The position numbers were made by a program, and so were the translations under genes. DNA of 38,909 bases from the IMG/VR virus record IMGVR_UViG_3300045973_000452, positions 1 to 38,909 of that record; one strand, given 5' to 3'. Below the pieces are notes generated by a model that did not search any database, had not been told where the DNA came from, and saw nothing but the letters and a program-made list of their open reading frames with translations. Shown here piece after piece: positions 1 to 6,285 of the stretch. How positions within the stretch are numbered: the stretch's first letter is position 1; the number at the start of each line of letters is the position of its first letter. The DNA is from a virus.

Positions 1-67
1 CGTCGCGCTCGTGCTGAAGGCATAGTTCATCACCACGCCATCGCGCACCAGGACGTCAAGCATCTTG
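1..67. repeat. 67-bp terminal direct repeat, left copy
   Basis: Bases 1-67 are identical to 38843-38909. The repeat lies inside a lipoprotein gene that becomes whole when the ends are joined. This is the overlap left by assembling a circular molecule, or a circularly permuted one, rather than a functional terminal repeat. Confidence 0.97.
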
Positions 68-354
68 GAGGTGCCCACGCTTTCCGATTTCACCGCGAGC
101 ATGGAGATTTGCGCCTTCGCGATGCCGCCGGTGTGTGAGTAGATCCACTTTTCTTCTCTGTCGTTCAGGGCGAGCTTCATGGTCGGCTGGCCAAACTGCG
201 CTGCCATCTCGGCCGTCGTGGTGACGCCCTTGACGATGGCGGAAACACGCGATTCATCGAAATCATTGCCGTATGAGTAGGTTGTCGGCGGCGGGCTGGC
301 GCAGGCCGACACGGCAAGCGCAGCGGCCAGGATGGCGGCGTGGGTCAGTTTCAT
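1..354 (-). CDS. BamE/SmpA-like lipoprotein, 5' part (gene continues at 38842)
   Basis: This is the first 118 codons of a 134-residue lipoprotein; the last 16 residues and the stop are at 38792-38842 across the circular junction. Translation starts at ATG 354, eight or nine bases after AAGGGAG. The N-terminus has a basic residue, a hydrophobic stretch and a lipobox ending in Cys18 (VSAC), so lipid attachment and transport to the outer membrane are expected. Residues about 35-60 (VSAIVKGVTTTAEMAAQFGQP) resemble the start of the SmpA/OmlA (BamE) fold, which is common in phage-carried lipoproteins. The gene stands alone between two terminators, so it is probably a lysogenic-conversion gene with its own promoter; CTGACA about 50 bases upstream could be its -35. 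A role in blocking superinfection is a guess. Being a secreted lipoprotein is well supported; the BamE-like fold is moderately supported. Confidence 0.85.
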   Translation of the reverse strand, partial: MKLTHAAILAAALAVSACASPPPTTYSYGNDFDESRVSAIVKGVTTTAEMAAQFGQPTMKLALNDREEKWIYSHTGGIAKAQISMLAVKSESVGTSKMLDVLVRDGVVMNYAFSTSAT

Positions 355-476
355 GTTGTCTCTCCCTTTGGATACGAATTGAAGGCGAGCACATTGTCAG
401 ACCGTGGTGTGTTCCCGCTGTGACTGCGGCAGGCACTGGGCAATCCGTCGCATCGCAGGAATGGCGTCACGGCAGC

Positions 477-499
477 AAAAAGCCGCCTCGTTGGCGGCT
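477..499 (-). terminator. Rho-independent terminator of the leftward small-gene operon
   Basis: Read on the minus strand, a 7-bp stem AGCCGCC/GGCGGCT with a 5-base loop is followed by TTTTT. It begins 20 bases after the stop of the membrane-protein gene at 519-812 and separates that operon from the lipoprotein gene. Confidence 0.85.
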
Positions 500-518
500 C
501 ATTTGCAGAGCGGTGGAG

Positions 519-812
519 CTACTTTTGCGGCGCGACGCTCCAGTCGATCGCGTGCATGGTCAACCGCTGCAGCAGCGTCAACGGCACGACCTTATCGGCA
601 TGACCTTGAGCGATAGCCTGCTCGTTCTGGCACGCCACCACCAGTGCGCCCAGCGAAGCCTGTTCGTCGGCTTCGATGTTGAGCAGCTGGGCGCGGAACT
701 TCACCAACTGCTCTTCGTCGTAAGCGCCTTCAGCAGCAAGCTGCGCTAGGAGCAGCGCAAGAACTGCGGCACCGATGATGTCGCGTTTGAATCTGAAGAG
801 GACCTTCTTCAC
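519..812 (-). CDS. Small single-span membrane protein, unknown function
   Basis: A 97-residue protein, not recognised. Three or four basic residues (KK, RFKR) precede a hydrophobic helix at about residues 12-27, and a soluble acidic helical region of about 65 residues follows. This predicts an inner-membrane anchor or uncleaved signal with a periplasmic tail. The start is GTG 812, overlapping the TGA of the upstream gene (GTGA), so translation is probably coupled. It is last in a three-gene leftward operon ending in a strong terminator. Its place behind the repressor matches lambda rexAB. The shape would also fit an inner-membrane spanin, but no Rz1-like partner is visible. Confidence 0.75.
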   Translation of the reverse strand: MKKVLFRFKRDIIGAAVLALLLAQLAAEGAYDEEQLVKFRAQLLNIEADEQASLGALVVACQNEQAIAQGHADKVVPLTLLQRLTMHAIDWSVAPQK

Positions 813-1087
813 AGCCAGTGGAAGCCCTTGGCCATCAAGCCCGCCAGGCCGAGCGCCACGCCCACGATTGCGCCTAGCAGCAGTTTCATGTCGCCGCGCA
901 ACTCGCGCACGTCGGCGCGCAAGTCGGTCATCTGCCGGTTCATATCGACGCGCAAATCGGCGAGCTGGGTGCGCACGAATTCGGAACTTGCTTCGAGCTT
1001 GGCAACACGGGCTTCCATTGCGCCATTGTCCGGCGGTTCGCCGTTCGTGTCACGTGGCAGACCGGTTTGCATGTCGATGACGGGCAT
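809..1087 (-). CDS. Coiled-coil protein with C-terminal membrane anchor (XhlA-like)
   Basis: A 92-residue protein starting at ATG 1087 inside an ATGA overlap with the zinc-ribbon gene; the longer frame upstream is not needed. Residues about 24-66 form a charged heptad-like helix (repeats such as LADLRVD and MTDLRAD), followed by a hydrophobic segment at about 68-86 (LLLGAIVGVALGLAGLMA). This is the layout of XhlA/haemolysin-type phage proteins: a cytoplasmic coiled coil tail-anchored in the membrane. In Bacillus prophages XhlA works with a holin, but here the gene is far from the endolysin and lies in the cI region, so an immunity or exclusion role is equally plausible. Topology is well supported; function is unknown. 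Confidence 0.75.
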   Translation of the reverse strand: MPVIDMQTGLPRDTNGEPPDNGAMEARVAKLEASSEFVRTQLADLRVDMNRQMTDLRADVRELRGDMKLLLGAIVGVALGLAGLMAKGFHWL

Positions 1088-1311
1088 CACGGCGCCTTGA
1101 TGTCGAAGAGTTGGACGGCGCCACAGCTTGGGCAGCGCCAAGCCTGCAGCGCCAGAGCTTTGCCGTTTGGAACCAGTGCGTTGGGCTTGGAAACAAGGGC
1201 AGTCAGCGCGTTGGTTTGCTTTGGTGCCACGCCCTGCAGCACCCACCACCCTTCTTGCTCAAGCAGTGCACCGTGTCCGTAAGGACAGGTCGGGTTAGAA
1301 GGTTCTGTCAT
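1087..1311 (-). CDS. Small zinc-ribbon protein, unknown function
   Basis: A 74-residue protein starting at ATG 1311, six bases after AAGGA. It has two paired metal-ligand motifs: CPYGH near the N-terminus (about residues 9-13) and CPSC near residue 60, which would together form one zinc ribbon. It is first in a leftward operon with a tail-anchored coiled-coil protein and a small membrane protein. A 183-base gap separates it from the end of cI, so it may be reached by cI transcription or have its own promoter; no convincing promoter was seen. Metal binding is inferred from the motifs; the role is unknown. Confidence 0.75.
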   Translation of the reverse strand: MTEPSNPTCPYGHGALLEQEGWWVLQGVAPKQTNALTALVSKPNALVPNGKALALQAWRCPSCGAVQLFDIKAP

Positions 1312-1494
1312 CTAGCGTCCTTCTTCAAAAAATCCCCCAGCGCCGTCGGATGAACTCCACGCCACCCTGTAGATCGGAGCCGGGCGGCCGGGGGGGGGCT
1401 GGATTGATGTCCTCAATCGGACGGATGAATTGCGGCATTGGCGTCCTAATCGGCGTCACATTCGACCGACAAACTAGGGGAGGCCCGCTGACCG

Positions 1495-1992
1495 TCAAGC
1501 GGCTTTCTGGTGTATCGAAACCTCTACGGGTGCAGGGGTGGGTGCAGCCAACGCCGTAGCCAGCGCCTCGCGCGCCCGCAGGCTGTCGGGTGACACGGCC
1601 AGAGCATCCAGGCGCTCGCGCACCAGGCGCAGGGCGGACTCATCCATCGTGTTCAGGCGCTCAGCAAGGTGCGCAGCAAGGTCGGCGGGCGTCGGGGGAT
1701 GAACCGTCAAGGAATCCTTGTTGGTTGCCGGGGCCGCGGACATTTCGCCGTCTCCGGTGGCCAGCCAGTCCGCGCTGACTTGCATCACCTTCGCCGCGCG
1801 TGAATTGTTGAACGCACTCATTTGCCTCGTGCTTCCGTCCAACACCTTCATGACGGCTTGGTAGGAAATTCCAAGCGCGCCCATCAAGTCCTTGTCGGTC
1901 TTGCCCGAAGCGCGCATCGCCTCCGCAAAACGATCTTTGTATTCAGTGGCTGCAACCATGGTTGCAACGCTACTGCCCAATGCCTTAACCAT
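1495..1992 (-). CDS. cI: CI-type phage repressor without a LexA-like peptidase domain
   Basis: Up to 165 residues, transcribed away from cro. A helix-turn-helix DNA-binding domain covers about residues 18-80 (YKDRFAEAMRASG through SADWLATGDGEM), with the recognition region in LMGALGISYQAVMKVLDG. A helical, Ala/Leu-rich C-terminal half of about 85 residues follows and shows no S24 serine-peptidase features, so RecA-stimulated self-cleavage is not evident. Two starts are possible: ATG 1992, inside the middle operator, or ATG 1959, inside operator O1, which gives 154 residues and fits the usual domain beginning. Neither has a strong Shine-Dalgarno sequence. It faces cro across three AACYATRGTT operators. 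The identity as lysogeny repressor rests on domain and context. Confidence 0.85.
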   Translation of the reverse strand: MVKALGSSVATMVAATEYKDRFAEAMRASGKTDKDLMGALGISYQAVMKVLDGSTRQMSAFNNSRAAKVMQVSADWLATGDGEMSAAPATNKDSLTVHPPTPADLAAHLAERLNTMDESALRLVRERLDALAVSPDSLRAREALATALAAPTPAPVEVSIHQKAA

Positions 1993-2022
1993 GGTTTACA
2001 GGCTTTCTGAACTATGGTTCAA
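1951..2022. promoter_or_regulatory. Right operator region (three operators) between cI and cro
   Basis: Three copies of a near-palindromic motif with core AACYATRGTT lie at 1954-1963 (within the perfect palindrome TGCAACCATGGTTGCA), 1988-1997 and 2010-2019. Centres are 34 and 22 bases apart. A possible rightward promoter is TTTACA (1995-2000), 17 bases, TTCAAT (2018-2023), with the third operator inside the spacer and reaching into the -10, so bound repressor would block cro transcription. A leftward promoter for cI overlaps the same sites. The motif recurs before the leftward early operon. Confidence 0.75.
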
Positions 2023-2028
2023 TGCGGC

Positions 2029-2268
2029 ATGCTTAAAGAAGAAGCCATCCAACTACTCGGCGGCAAGGTGTCGCTCGTGGCCGATGTCATCGGCGTGTCG
2101 TACCAGGCCGTCGAAAAGTGGCCCGACGTTCTGCCGCCCCGAATTGCCGACCGTGTACAGGCGGCGTTGTATCGGCGTATCGCGGCAGAGCGGCAGGCCG
2201 GCTCGGCTTCGATTCCGGTCTCGCCAGAAGCCAAGGCGGCCGCAGTGGAGGTGCGCGATGCCGCGTGA
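2029..2268 (+). CDS. cro: Cro-like repressor (P22 Cro type)
   Basis: A 79-residue protein from ATG 2029 (an upstream ATG at 2014 lies in an operator). The first about 45 residues match the P22 Cro pattern: a short helix (MLKEEAIQLLGG), then VSLVADVIGVSYQAVEKW as helix-turn-helix, then VLPPRIADRVQ. It would compete with the repressor at the shared operators and favour lytic growth. The predicted -10 ends only five bases before ATG 2029, so the transcript may be leaderless; no Shine-Dalgarno sequence is seen. The C-terminal tail of about 30 residues is longer than in P22 Cro. Confidence 0.85.
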   Translation: MLKEEAIQLLGGKVSLVADVIGVSYQAVEKWPDVLPPRIADRVQAALYRRIAAERQAGSASIPVSPEAKAAAVEVRDAA

Positions 2269-2273
2269 GCAAC

Positions 2274-2537
2274 TTATCGGGGCTTCGCTGCGTCTTTTGG
2301 GGACTCGCCTACTGGCGGCCGTAGAAGCGAATCGAAGGTGCTCAGAGCGGCTTGCATCTGCGCTTCCGGGACTTCTGAAGCAAGAAGTTCCGCATGCAAA
2401 GGCTCTCTTAACTGAATCAGATCGGCGCGGACCTGAGGAAGGCTGTACAGCAGCCGACCGATCACAAACTCTGCCGCCAGTTGGCGACCGAGCATCTGAT
2501 TGAACGCGATGACGATTCCATCCAGGTCGTTTTCCAT
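2274..2537 (-). CDS. Small leftward gene between cro and cII, unknown function
   Basis: An 87-residue protein from ATG 2537, preceded by AAGGGGAA at good spacing, a stronger ribosome site than most genes nearby have. It is acidic at the start and mostly helical (QMLGRQLAAEFVIGRLLY), without a recognised domain. It is convergent with cro, with 5 bases between stop codons, and opposes the rightward early transcript. A CII-activated leftward transcript toward cI, as from lambda PRE, would carry it as sense RNA, so it may be a lysogeny-establishment gene. That is inference; no CII box was found. Confidence 0.65.
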   Translation of the reverse strand: MENDLDGIVIAFNQMLGRQLAAEFVIGRLLYSLPQVRADLIQLREPLHAELLASEVPEAQMQAALSTFDSLLRPPVGESPKDAAKPR

Positions 2538-2631
2538 GCCGGTTCCCCTTGCGAAATTGGGTTGTGTGATAGCTCCCAATGTAGTGATCAGGGGCCGGCA
2601 CCCGGCCCCCGAACCCAAGGCCGCCTGACCC

Positions 2632-2787
2632 ATGACCTACCTCTTGTGGTCCCTGGTTCTGGTCGGTGCCGCCCGCCTGCTGGGCTTCTTGTGGCGCCAG
2701 TTCACGGGCGAGCCGCAGGTTTCCATCGGCATCGGGCAGATGGTGTTCGGCGCCTGGGCGGGTTGGTTCCTGTTCTGGGGCGCCTGA
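2632..2787 (+). CDS. Very small membrane protein, unknown function
   Basis: A 51-residue open frame from ATG 2632 to TGA 2787. Hydrophobic stretches at about residues 3-20 (YLLWSLVLVGAARLLGFL) and 33-50 (IGQMVFGAWAGWFLFWGA) predict a two-span hairpin in the inner membrane. AAGG lies 11 bases before the start, which is weak. It lies in the rightward early region between cro and cII, where small toxic or host-takeover proteins are common. Hydrophobicity and tight spacing to neighbours support a real gene. Confidence 0.55.
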   Translation: MTYLLWSLVLVGAARLLGFLWRQFTGEPQVSIGIGQMVFGAWAGWFLFWGA

Positions 2788-2790
2788 GCT

Positions 2791-3072
2791 ATGACAACGC
2801 GGGCTCACAGGGTGCCACCGCACGCATTGCGTCGCGCTGGGGTGGTTCGACTCCGCCAGCCCGCACCCGGTCTTCCCCGCCGCACTGTGGCCGCTCCGAA
2901 TCGGCAGCGTCTGTACGGAAGCGTCCTGTGTGCGGTGGCCCACTCGGCGCAACAAGTTGTCTCCCACGCGCACCGGTGCCGGCCTATCCGGTTGCTGCCG
3001 TACTCCTCTGCAGCGCGCGTGTTTGCCCTGGGCCGGAAGGCTCAGGGCTACTTCTCTGCGGTCGGTGGTTGA
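2791..3072 (+). CDS. Doubtful open frame between small membrane protein and CII-like gene
   Basis: A 93-codon frame that starts 3 bases after one stop and ends 4 bases before the CII-like start, which favours a gene. The product is Arg- and Pro-rich with no recognisable fold, and third-position bases are less GC-biased than in neighbouring genes, which argues against it. In lambda this interval holds nutR and tR1, so it could be non-coding regulatory DNA. Confidence 0.3.
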   Translation: MTTRAHRVPPHALRRAGVVRLRQPAPGLPRRTVAAPNRQRLYGSVLCAVAHSAQQVVSHAHRCRPIRLLPYSSAARVFALGRKAQGYFSAVGG

Positions 3073-3076
3073 TGCC

Positions 3077-3379
3077 ATGCCCTCAATGTCGTGCACCCCG
3101 CTGGAAAGGTCACGCAAGGCATTCGGCCGGGCATTGCAGGCGATGCAAGAGCCCGGAACGGCTCGCAACCTGGCACATGTGCTGGGCGTCAGCGAAGCCA
3201 CGATCAGCCGCACCAAGACCGAGAAGCTCGAAGACTCCATCACGCTGCTCTATCACCTGGGTTTCAAGGTGGTGGAGCAGGACCGGGAATGCGTGCCGCG
3301 CGACTACCTTGTCGCTCTGCAGACGCTGGCCCGCATGCAGGCCCAGCAGCCTGCTCAACTGACTTGGGACGACACATGA
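3077..3379 (+). CDS. CII-like transcriptional activator
   Basis: A 100-residue protein from ATG 3077. After about 20 residues it has the CII-type helix-turn-helix (ARNLAHVLGVSEATISRTK, about 30-48), then a helical segment (LEDSITLLYHLGFKVVEQ) and an Arg-containing C-terminal helix for oligomerisation. In lambda-like phages CII activates promoters for repressor and integrase and so drives lysogeny. Position, just after cro and before the replication genes, is the classical cII place. Its stop overlaps the next start as ATGA. An alternative is another small HTH regulator of the early arm. Confidence 0.75.
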   Translation: MPSMSCTPLERSRKAFGRALQAMQEPGTARNLAHVLGVSEATISRTKTEKLEDSITLLYHLGFKVVEQDRECVPRDYLVALQTLARMQAQQPAQLTWDDT

Positions 3380-3666
3380 GACCCCGCAAACCGCAGTGCG
3401 CCATCCAGGCCGAACTGGAAACTTTCTTCAGCAGCGGCGGCACCGGCACTGCGCCGGCCATCGCGGCGCAGTTGGACCTGTCTCGCGCCAGCGTGTACCA
3501 GGTCATGGGGCAGATGGCCGGCGATGGGCGAATCGTGAAGGTCGGCACCGCGGCTGCTGACACGGCGCCGATACCGGCCACGGTCTGGGGCGCTGCGCCG
3601 ATGCGCGCCGCCGACATCGTGGGGCGGCAGCCGGCGCTGGTGAAGCTGTGGACGGTGACGGTATGA
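3376..3666 (+). CDS. Small winged-helix-like DNA-binding protein
   Basis: A 96-residue protein with ATG 3376 in an ATGA overlap with the CII-like gene. Residues about 27-62 (IAAQLDLSRASVYQVMGQ, then DGRIVKVG) have the pattern of a MarR/GntR-like winged helix with a following wing. The rest has no recognised domain. Lying directly before the replication genes, it could be a regulator or an accessory to initiation. Helix-turn-helix assignment is moderate; role unknown. Confidence 0.7.
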   Translation: MRPRKPQCAIQAELETFFSSGGTGTAPAIAAQLDLSRASVYQVMGQMAGDGRIVKVGTAAADTAPIPATVWGAAPMRAADIVGRQPALVKLWTVTV

Positions 3667-4223
3667 CATCAGCCAAGCGCGCCTTGATCTGCACCATCAC
3701 CGATCTGAAGGCCCGTTGCATCGTCGACCAGGCCACGCACTGCTGGAACTGGCAGGGCGCGATGGTCAGCCCGGGCATGCCCGGCATCTACGCCTTCGAT
3801 CACGCGACCGGTGACAAGCACACGATGACCGGCACGAAGGCCGCGTGGAACATTGCGCATGGCCGCGCCCCCCTGAAGGGCTGGCTTGTCGCACGTTGCT
3901 GCGGCGGCCGGCTCTGTCTGAACCCGGCGCATCTGCGCGAGTTCCGCAACCGGGCTGAGCTGGGGCAGCACATCAGGCGATCGGGCCGGCTGATCGGGAA
4001 CAGCACCGAGCAGCGCCGCGCCAGCATTCGGCTGGCCTACGCAGCGCAGGGCATGGTGGAGACACCGGCCGCCATCGTGCTGGCGATCAGGGCTGCACCA
4101 GCTGGCGTGACATCGACGGCGCTGGCTGCAGTGCATGGGCTTGGGCTGTCGACGATCTGCCGGATCAGGCGGGGTGCGAGTCATCGGATGGTGGGGGCGG
4201 TCGCGGAGAGGCCTTCGGCTTGA
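3663..4223 (+). CDS. HNH-like protein lacking the catalytic His, with C-terminal HTH-like region
   Basis: A 186-residue protein; ATG 3663 overlaps the previous stop (ATGA), though ATG 3648 is also possible. The N-terminal half follows the phage HNH pattern CW.W.GA ... G ... C....C.NPAHL: HCWNWQGA, then LCLNPAHL. Family members have a DHxC motif before the second half, where His is the catalytic base; here the aligned residues are ARCC, so Asp and His are replaced. The protein may therefore bind DNA or zinc without cutting. The C-terminal about 50 residues (AIVLAIRAAPAGVTSTALAAV, then LGLSTICRIRRG) look like a helix-turn-helix. It lies directly before the helicase, where an origin-binding protein would be expected. 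Confidence 0.7.
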   Translation: MTSAKRALICTITDLKARCIVDQATHCWNWQGAMVSPGMPGIYAFDHATGDKHTMTGTKAAWNIAHGRAPLKGWLVARCCGGRLCLNPAHLREFRNRAELGQHIRRSGRLIGNSTEQRRASIRLAYAAQGMVETPAAIVLAIRAAPAGVTSTALAAVHGLGLSTICRIRRGASHRMVGAVAERPSA

Positions 4224-5761
4224 ACGCCCGCGTGATCCCCATCTACCCGGCCGACAACGGCCCCGATGTCCCGCCACCTGACGACGGGTCGCGTCTGCGC
4301 CAACCGCCGCACAGTCTGGAAGCAGAGCAGGGCATCCTGGGTGCCATCCTGCAGTGGCCACACGAGGTCATACCGGTGGCCGCCGAGCTGCTGAAGGCGG
4401 CCGACTTCTACAGCCACCCGCACCGGCTGATCTACGCCGCAGCATGCGACGTCTCGGCTTCCGGCTCCGAGGTCGACATGATCACGGTGTTCGAGGCGCT
4501 GCAGGAGCGCGGCCAGGCGCAGGACGCCGGCGGCCTGGCCTACCTCAACGCATTGACCCAAGGCGTGGTGACCTCACGCGGTGCACGGCGTTACGCTAAG
4601 CTGGTGGCAGAACGGGCCACCCTTCGTGCGCTGATCGCAGCGAGCGACGAGCTGGCGACGGCCGCGTTCAATCCGCAGGGTCGCAGGGTCACCGACTTAC
4701 TGGACGAAGCGAAACTGGCGCTTGGTCGCATTGAGACCCGCAGCAAGCACGGCGGCCAAAAGATGCCGCTGATGTGCTTGGAGGATCTGCGACAGCAGTC
4801 CGACCAGGTGCGCTGGCTTGTGAAGAATGTTCTTCCGGCCGAGGCCGTCGGGATGATGTTCGGCGGCAGCGGAACCTTCAAATCCTTCATCGCCTTGGAC
4901 GCTGCGTTGCACGTAGCCCATGGGCTGCCTTGGATGGGCCGGCGCACGAACAAGGGGCCGGTGCTCTACATCGCTGCCGAAGGCGGGGCCGGCCTGTGGG
5001 CCCGCGTCGACGCATGGCATCGTGCGCGCAAGCTGGAATACGGCGGCATTGACTTCCGCGTGCTGCCAGCGGCCATCAACCTGGCGCAGGACGCCTGGCG
5101 CGTTGTCGACGCGGCGCAGCTGGTCAGCCACACGCCGGCGCTGGTGGTGGTCGACACGCTCAGCCAGACGTACGCGGGCGAAGAGAACAGCGCCCAGGAG
5201 ATGGCCGGCTATCTGCGCGAGCTGGGAACCCGCTTCCGCGATCTGTGGCGCTGCGCGGTGCTCCTGATCCACCACAGCGGCCACAGCGCCACGGAGCGCC
5301 CCCGCGGCAGCAGCGCCATCCGAGCGAACCTCGACTACATGCTCGGTGTGTTCCGCGACGAGAAGGAAATGCTGGCGACCGTCAGCTGCGCCAAACAGAA
5401 GGACGGCGACACCTTCTCTGACGTGACGTTCCAGATGCGCGTGCTCGAGCTCGGCGTCGACAGCGACGGCGACCGAATCACTTCGCTGGTGGCGCGCCAC
5501 CTGTCTGCACAGCACGAGGTCGAAGAGGCCCAGGCCGACGAACAGAAGGCCGGCCGCGGCGGCAAGCGATCGCTGCTGATCACCCTGGCCCAGAACGGCA
5601 TGAAGTACGAGGCGCTGCGCAAGGCCTTCTACGAAGACTGCGGCCTGACGTCACCGGACGCACAGCGCCAAGCCTTCCACCGGGCCCTGAACGCCGCCAA
5701 GAAGGCCGGCGCTCTTGAGGTTGCAGAGGGCTACATCCTGATCCTTGGAGGCTCCAAATGA
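4220..5761 (+). CDS. Replicative helicase: DnaB N-terminal domain joined to RepA-type ATPase
   Basis: A 513-residue protein starting at TTG 4220, overlapping the previous TGA; GGAGAGG lies upstream. Residues about 30-135 match the DnaB N-terminal domain (PHSLEAEQGILGAILQ), which in DnaB forms the hexamer collar and binds primase. Residues about 195-430 are an AAA_25/RepA-like RecA-fold ATPase: P-loop GGSGTFKS at 215-222, Walker B LVVVDTLSQ near 307-315, and LLIHHSGHS after it, typical of hexameric RepA helicases. The last 70 residues resemble a winged helix. It should unwind the phage origin, probably the iteron cluster in the next gene. The combination differs from standard DnaB, whose C-terminal domain is a DnaB-type RecA fold. 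Confidence 0.85.
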   Translation: MNARVIPIYPADNGPDVPPPDDGSRLRQPPHSLEAEQGILGAILQWPHEVIPVAAELLKAADFYSHPHRLIYAAACDVSASGSEVDMITVFEALQERGQAQDAGGLAYLNALTQGVVTSRGARRYAKLVAERATLRALIAASDELATAAFNPQGRRVTDLLDEAKLALGRIETRSKHGGQKMPLMCLEDLRQQSDQVRWLVKNVLPAEAVGMMFGGSGTFKSFIALDAALHVAHGLPWMGRRTNKGPVLYIAAEGGAGLWARVDAWHRARKLEYGGIDFRVLPAAINLAQDAWRVVDAAQLVSHTPALVVVDTLSQTYAGEENSAQEMAGYLRELGTRFRDLWRCAVLLIHHSGHSATERPRGSSAIRANLDYMLGVFRDEKEMLATVSCAKQKDGDTFSDVTFQMRVLELGVDSDGDRITSLVARHLSAQHEVEEAQADEQKAGRGGKRSLLITLAQNGMKYEALRKAFYEDCGLTSPDAQRQAFHRALNAAKKAGALEVAEGYILILGGSK

Positions 5762-6285
5762 GCGTTGCCGTTGAACCCTGGCCCTTCTACGCCGATGACG
5801 GCGGAGCACCTTCGTGGTGGGTTGACGTCACTACGTCGAAGCGCACATTGCGACTGATCTGGTCCGGTCGGTCTGGCCGATTTGCAAGGGGCTGGAACTC
5901 CATGCATCTGCGCCGCAGCGCTCCCGCCGCGTACCGCGAAGCAGTCGATTTCATGCAGCGCTTTTGCCAAAAAATGCAGCGCCCAGCGCCCGCCGAATGC
6001 GTGACACATGAGCGTGACACTTCAGCGCAATGCGTGACACTCAGTTTAGCGGAGAGCGTGACACTCTTGCGCGCCCACGCGGAACCTACGGTTTTCAGCA
6101 CCGAGTGTCACTGTCACGCTCGGCGTGACTCTGTGACCGTGACACGTGACAGTGACAGTCCTCCGCTTCGCTCCGGGACCGTCACGATCACGCAGGCGAA
6201 ACCTGTGGATCGCCAGCAAGAACACAAAGCGCGTCTGGCGAAAGATGCCCGATTCGCCGGCTGGGTTGCGGGGTCGAAGGCATGA
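5758..6285 (+). CDS. Unknown protein whose gene contains the iteron cluster
   Basis: A 175-residue protein in ATGA overlap with the helicase gene. The first about 75 residues look folded (WPFYADD, SWWVDVT, RTLRLIWSG); residues about 80-150 are low-complexity and enriched in Val-Thr and Asp-Ser because they are encoded by the GTGAC repeats. The last 20 are charged (QEHKARLAKDARFAGW). No known family was recognised. By analogy with lambda O, an initiator gene can carry its own origin iterons, so this could be an origin-binding protein; nothing in the sequence proves it. Confidence 0.7.
   Translation: MSVAVEPWPFYADDGGAPSWWVDVTTSKRTLRLIWSGRSGRFARGWNSMHLRRSAPAAYREAVDFMQRFCQKMQRPAPAECVTHERDTSAQCVTLSLAESVTLLRAHAEPTVFSTECHCHARRDSVTVTRDSDSPPLRSGTVTITQAKPVDRQQEHKARLAKDARFAGWVAGSKA
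5999..6193. repeat. Iteron cluster, probable replication origin
   Basis: Four exact direct copies of GCGTGACAC lie at 5999-6007, 6012-6020, 6032-6040 and 6056-6064. Further on, GTGAC occurs at 6126, 6134, 6139, 6146 and 6152, and its complement GTCAC at 6107, 6113 and 6181, giving 12 copies in 190 bases. A perfect 10-bp inverted repeat CACTGTCACG/CGTGACAGTG (6109-6118 and 6145-6154) lies in the second half. A short A/T-rich tract (CTTTTGCCAAAAAATG, 5961-5976) lies just upstream and could be the melting site. The position beside the helicase supports an origin. Confidence 0.7.

Noticed and set aside
1390-1398. Run of nine G residues
   Set aside because: Possible sequencing-error hotspot or phase-variable tract, but it lies in non-coding DNA and does not change any gene.
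2591-2609. GGGGCCGG/CCGGCCCC hairpin as a terminator
   Set aside because: No T-tract follows on either strand; it may only be a structured region between small genes.
2053-3243. A 396-codon leftward open frame
   Set aside because: It overlaps cro, the 2274 gene, the small membrane gene and the CII-like gene, has no recognisable domain and is Arg/Ser/Pro-rich as expected for a shadow in GC-rich DNA.
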